Below, piece by piece: positions 60,901 through 64,000 of a stretch of DNA of 64,000 bases. Source of the stretch: Nematostella vectensis. Lineage: Eukaryota; Cnidaria; Anthozoa; Actiniaria; Edwardsiidae. The position numbers were made by a program, and so were the translations under genes. The stretch lies in NCBI RefSeq assembly GCF_932526225.1, contig NC_064046.1:9139719-9203718 (forward strand). The letters run 5' to 3'. Below the pieces are notes generated by a model. That model worked only from the letters and a program-made list of their open reading frames with translations, was not told the origin of the DNA and did not search any database. Within the stretch, counting starts at the first letter, position 1; the number at the start of each line of letters is the position of its first letter.

Positions 60901-63900
60901 TGAAACTAGATGTTATAATATGTTCTAAACTCGTTAAAACCTAGAACGCGTCCTTGTTAAAATCTTGAGGTTATTAATTTTTTTTCTTCTCGAGAAAATT
61001 TATACAAACTCGTACCTGTTATTGTGTGTACTTGTCTCGTTAGCGCAGTATGCAGCGAGTCATTCTCATAATGTGATCTTAAAATCTTAAGGTAATAAGT
61101 TCGATCCGCACCCGGGGCACTGTTTTTCTTTTCTTCTTCTTCTTCTTCTTTTTTTCTTCAGGAGGCGCATCCGTTATCAGGGCACGCCGAGGAATATATA
61201 CCGGCACATAATTCTCTCAGGTAATGTGCAGAAATTCCTCTCGCCTTTTGGATACCCCGCTGTTACCGACAACAAATCAGTCTTAAAAGCTGAAAGAGCG
61301 AAGAACTTAAACGAAGTTCCACTTCTATTGATACGAAATTTCACCAGATGGTCAAAAAAGTGTGTGCTTTAAAGATTTTCATAGAAAGAATAAGTTTATA
61401 CAATTTCAAGTGAATCAATTAGCTAGATAGATTTGAAAAAAAAAAGAGTTCTAATCTAGTGAAAATAACATTTTTATAGAACCTGTAGGGTTTTGCTGAT
61501 CAGAATTTGTCGTCTTCCTTCTCTTTTCAGATATCAAAGATGCCAGTGCTTCCCTTCCGATGGTAACCTCAATTTTTATGTACTGTAAAACAGACTTTTC
61601 GCGCTGCAGTTTCATGCTTTTCGCATCAAATCAAAACGTGATATGAAATAAGCAAAGGAATCTGGTGGCTATGTGATGAGTACTGCAAAGTACTGCACGT
61701 GCATATATTTATGTTTATGTTATTGTTTGGTTATTGTTGTTATTGTTTTTCTCAGGAGCTGTCAGAGACACCGATGATGTCTTATGATCCTCTTCCGCCT
61801 GCCGACTCTATTTCTGGCTACACTCGACCAGAAAGGTTACGTTTAACTAGCACTTGGAAACTACTAACAAACGTGCTACCCAAACTTCCACCATACGACT
61901 AACACGATACAATGACTAACTTGCTATCCATCCAAGTACCATACAACAATTAACACACAACTTCAAACATTATTTATAACATACATACTTCAAGAATAAA
62001 CAACGTACAACTACTAGCACCATCAACAATTAAAACCATACAACAACTAGCAGACATAAAAACTACATAAAGGCTACAAAAACTATCGCCAATCAACTTA
62101 TAACATACACACTTCAAACAATATTTAACATGAATAATTTAAGAATTAATAACGACAACTAGCACCATACAACAATTAATTTCCTAACACAACAAACCAA
62201 AACGCTACAAAAACTAACGCCGTGCAACAATTAATTTTCTAACACAACAAACCAAAACGCTACAAAAACTAACACCATAACAAAACTAATATCAATAACA
62301 ATGAAATAGCTCATTAACTGCTTTAACCATTTAGATATACACTCATCACGTAAATTCCAGACTCCCTATACATACATAATATGATATAAACACATCAAGT
62401 ATACAACTTAAAAGTTTTCTCATTTCTCTAGGCCTACTATCACAAGTTCTGACAGCAACCCATTGAGCATGTTCTTCCGTTCTTTGCTGCCATCATTCAA
62501 TCCCCAGGTACCTCATTCAACCTCAAAAGCAGTATATGCACTCTCCCCACAGGGGAGTTATTGATATTTTCAATCACAATATTTTCTCTTCTCTGGACCG
62601 GACCACTTGTCTGCCCTTCCCACAGCCTATGCCTATCAACTCTTCCATCTTTCCTCCCTTGAGCCATGTATACCACTATCTACTCTTCCATCTTTCCTCC
62701 CTTGAGCCATGTATACCACTATCTACTCTTCCATCTTGCCTTCCTGGAGTCATATAGAACTTTCAACTCTCCCATCTTTCCTTCCTGGAGTCATATAGAA
62801 CTATCAACTCTTCCATCTTTCCTTTCTTGAGCCATATATAACCATCAGCTCTTCCATCTTTCCTTCAATCTTCTCTCCTGTGCCTTTGCAACCACCCCTG
62901 TGCCATGTGTACCCATCCTTCAGGTACCTATTCTCCCTCTTTTTTTCCTTACTCATTCCTTATGTCTAATGGACCAAGGGCGCGTTTTTTCCTTTAATTC
63001 TGGAATGGGAATGGTTGGTAAAGAATGTTCAGAATGACATTCGAGTCATTCCGCTACAGGTAGCAGAATGGGTGGAATGGCCTTCATTCCATTCCAGAAT
63101 TGGAACACGAGATAAACGAACGCGCGCTTTTTCTATTCTAATAATACTCATTCCGGAATCACGAGTACAAAAACGTGCCCTAAGTCTCTGAACTATTGCG
63201 TTTGCATTTGGATGAAAGGCAAACATTCCAACACAATTTTTTAATATGCTGAATAGGAGGGGTGATCTCGCGTAGCTCAGATTTCAGTCCTGGTAAATAT
63301 AGTAAGATGTTGATGGTAATGATAGTAAGATTTTGATGGTAATGATAGTAAGATGTTGATGGTAATGATGGTAATATGTTGATGGTAATGATAGTAAGAT
63401 GTTGATGGTAATAATAGTAAGATGTTGATGGTAGTGATAGTAAGATGTTGATGGTAATGATGGTAATATGTTGATGGTAATGATGGTAATATGTTGATGT
63501 CGATGATGGTAATAATTATGTTGATGGTAATAATGGTAATATGTTGATGGTGATAATTGTAATATGTTGATGGTGATGATCGTAATATGTTGATGATGAT
63601 AATATGTTGATGGTGATGATGGTAATATGTTGATGGTAATTTTGGTAGTATGTTGATGCTGATGATGGTAATATGTCGAAAAAAATCCCGTTAATATGTA
63701 TTTTTGAAGCAATTAACCCTTTGGCAGTCATCTCTCTCAGTGGCAGTAAGTCTACCTGGTGCATATAACTGGAAGAAATTATTAGAAAATTCTTCTCTAT
63801 TGTTTGTTTTGATTTATTTGATTTTCTAATGCTCTCTTGTGTGGTTTCCAGGCCCCCGCAGACCCAGGTGCCGAAGGGCGGGTCGTTGTGTATGAAGAAG

Positions 63901-64000
63901 CCGAGGGAGCCGAGGGCGGCCCCAGGCCTTTGCGTGGAGCAGACCTAGCACATGGAGTAGAGAATCTCATGTCTGCTATGAGGGAACTACTGAATACAAT
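45913..64000 (+). CDS. TCF25: TCF25/NULP1 (Rqc1 family), nearly complete, running off the right edge
   Basis: Member of the family of yeast Rqc1, a ribosome-quality-control factor acting with Listerin on stalled 60S subunits. 24 exons, about 656 codons so far (human 676): 45913-46059, 47266-47475, 48547-48628, 49805-49877, 50714-50779, 50897-50938, 51009-51052, 51774-51807, 51892-51988, 52178-52277, 52914-53007, 53406-53455, 54333-54375, 54541-54646, 55235-55342, 56334-56363, 56583-56671, 58552-58624, 60689-60774, 61162-61220, 61531-61562, 61756-61835, 62432-62507, 63852-64000. Acidic N-terminus, a run of ten Lys, then the conserved core: [60 protein letters not shown]. Exon 16 is only 30 nt. 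Exon 11 has a tandemly copied acceptor; introns 17, 18 and 23 carry satellites. Confidence 0.95.
46140..46318. mobile_element. GTAGCAGGCC-family repeat, degraded copy
   Basis: Shares AAGGAAATGACCAGAAGGGG and GTTTCTGTATCGTGCCCCCC with copies 2 and 3 and ends in GCTGCTACGGCT. A fragment GAGAGTTGACAGGTATGC of the 46703 MITE end is embedded near its right side. Confidence 0.5.
46703..47070. mobile_element. MITE with CATACCTGTCAAC ends and 6-bp target duplication
   Basis: The left end CATACCTGTCAACTGTCC is inverted at the right (GGAGGTTGACAGGTATG). The direct repeat CTGGTA flanks it at 46697-46702 and 47071-47076. 368 bp, non-coding, in TCF25 intron 1. Confidence 0.85.
48747..48866. repeat. Interspersed repeat (TAGGCCCNGGCGGC family), copy 2, inverted
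   Basis: Contains TTCAAATAAAACTT, AAAAAAAAGTAGCTGGCGCT and GGGCCTAATTAAACCC, the inverse of blocks at 17851-17945. In TCF25 intron 3. Confidence 0.65.
50070..50270. repeat. Interspersed repeat (CATCCATTT / CAAGYAAGTAACC family)
   Basis: GACATCCATTTGCATTGAA, ACAAGCAAGTAACCAATATA and TTTTCAATTATAAACAATTA recur in diverged form near 37488-37640, 44725-44800 and 48975-49060. This suggests an old dispersed element. Ends not defined. Confidence 0.5.
50460..50547. repeat. Hairpin with 37-bp arms in TCF25 intron 4
   Basis: The left arm 50460-50496 (TAGCCTACGTGTAGCTGCTG and on) is matched almost perfectly by its inverse at 50511-50547. The 14-bp loop holds a further palindrome CGTAGCTACG. Likely a minimal foldback element. 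Confidence 0.9.
51351..51553. repeat. 101-bp tandem duplication in TCF25 intron 7
   Basis: AAAAGGCYGATAAGGGGTAA begins at 51351 and 51452; the copies differ at about two positions. Confidence 0.9.
52436..52913 (+). repeat. 82-bp tandem array ending at the exon 11 acceptor of TCF25
   Basis: TCTGTGCAG followed by AGCGCTCTCT (or AGGGCTCTCT) appears six times, with CAG at 52501, 52583, 52665, 52747, 52829 and 52911. Only the last is followed by the exon 11 reading frame; after the first five the frame meets an early stop. Confidence 0.92.
53733..54217. mobile_element. MITE with CAAGGGCACCC ends
   Basis: CAAGGGCACCCAACGA at the left is inverted at the right (CTGGGTGCCCTTG). TTTGTT flanks both sides (53727-53732, 54218-54223), consistent with a 6-7 bp target duplication. 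485 bp, in TCF25 intron 12. The interior is full of TTTCGG motifs. Confidence 0.8.
54815..54955. repeat. CAT/CAC trinucleotide microsatellite
   Basis: Long run of CAT, CAC and CAA triplets in TCF25 intron 14; the His/Ser-rich reading frame across it is an artefact. Confidence 0.85.
55478..55665. mobile_element. GTAGCAGGCC-family repeat, copy 4
   Basis: CCGTAGCAGGCCTCAAA occurs twice in tandem at the left end, followed by a G-run, ATACAAAAACATTAAAAAAA and ATTGGTCATTTTCTTATATA as in copy 2. In TCF25 intron 15. Confidence 0.65.
56851..58520. repeat. 19-bp satellite, about 85 copies, in TCF25 intron 17
   Basis: Unit TATTTATTGCGTGNCNTGC with variants (GTGCCATGC, GTACCGTGC, GTGACATGC, GTGTCGTGG). 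The variants recur in the same order over blocks of several units, i.e. a higher-order repeat. Because 19 is not a multiple of 3 and stops are rare, all three frames stay open for long stretches; these frames are not genes. Confidence 0.95.
58997..60505. repeat. 23-bp satellite, about 65 copies, in TCF25 intron 18
   Basis: Unit ATTACCATCATCACCATCAA plus CAT, with a few variant positions. It is open in all three plus-strand frames (up to 502 codons of His/Ile/Tyr-rich repeat with 23-residue periodicity), which is expected for a stop-poor 23-mer and not evidence of a protein. Confidence 0.95.
62630..62850. repeat. About 43-bp minisatellite in TCF25 intron 23
   Basis: About five units with CCTTGAGCCATGTATACCAC and TCTACTCTTCCATCTTTCC, the same unit as at 1295-1562. 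Confidence 0.8.
63300..63690. repeat. 23-bp satellite, inverted copy, in TCF25 intron 23
   Basis: Unit GTTGATGGTAATGATGGTAA plus TAT is the exact inverse of the intron 18 satellite unit. About 17 copies. Confidence 0.93.

Noticed and set aside
63284-63764. Minus-strand frame of 142 codons
   Set aside because: Inverse of the 23-bp satellite; same artefact.

Overview
This is a 64 kb piece of an animal nuclear genome: genes with many short exons joined by GT-AG introns, metazoan gene families, and intergenic and intronic DNA crowded with small inverted-repeat transposons and minisatellites. My impression is an anthozoan cnidarian, most like a sea anemone such as Nematostella; that is inferred from gene content and repeat style, not shown by any marker here.

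Six protein-coding genes can be read. Left to right: (1) the N-terminal part of an RNF31/HOIP orthologue on the minus strand (479-3189), whose remainder lies off the left edge; (2) POMGNT2 on the plus strand (6897-8759), intronless; (3) an unrecognised intronless seven-helix membrane protein on the minus strand (11015-12508), perhaps gustatory-receptor-like; (4) a complete p107/p130-type retinoblastoma gene on the plus strand (13382-33500), reconstructed as 29 exons encoding 1036 residues; (5) a complete NAGLU gene on the minus strand (37786-45565), 8 exons and 750 residues; (6) TCF25/NULP1 on the plus strand (45913 to the right edge), 24 exons seen and nearly complete. Exon coordinates were read by hand from splice consensus plus reading-frame continuity and agreement with remembered family sequences. 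The phases add up for every join listed.

NAGLU and TCF25 are head to head, with 347 bp between start codons, so they probably share a bidirectional promoter. The retinoblastoma gene has two E2F-type sites just upstream of its start codon, as expected for a self-limiting E2F target. There is no operon-like logic among the genes; RNF31 (linear ubiquitin) and TCF25 (ribosome quality control) both touch ubiquitin biology, but nothing here links them.

The most unusual content is repetitive. Three exons (two in the retinoblastoma gene, one in TCF25) have a splice junction caught inside a short tandem array, giving 3 to 6 copies of a splice site. TCF25 carries a 1.6 kb 19-bp array in one intron, a 1.5 kb 23-bp array in the next, and the same 23-bp unit inverted five introns later. 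At least three TTAA-flanked (piggyBac-like) elements, five or more other inverted-repeat families, a tRNA-derived SINE and a LINE fragment are also visible.
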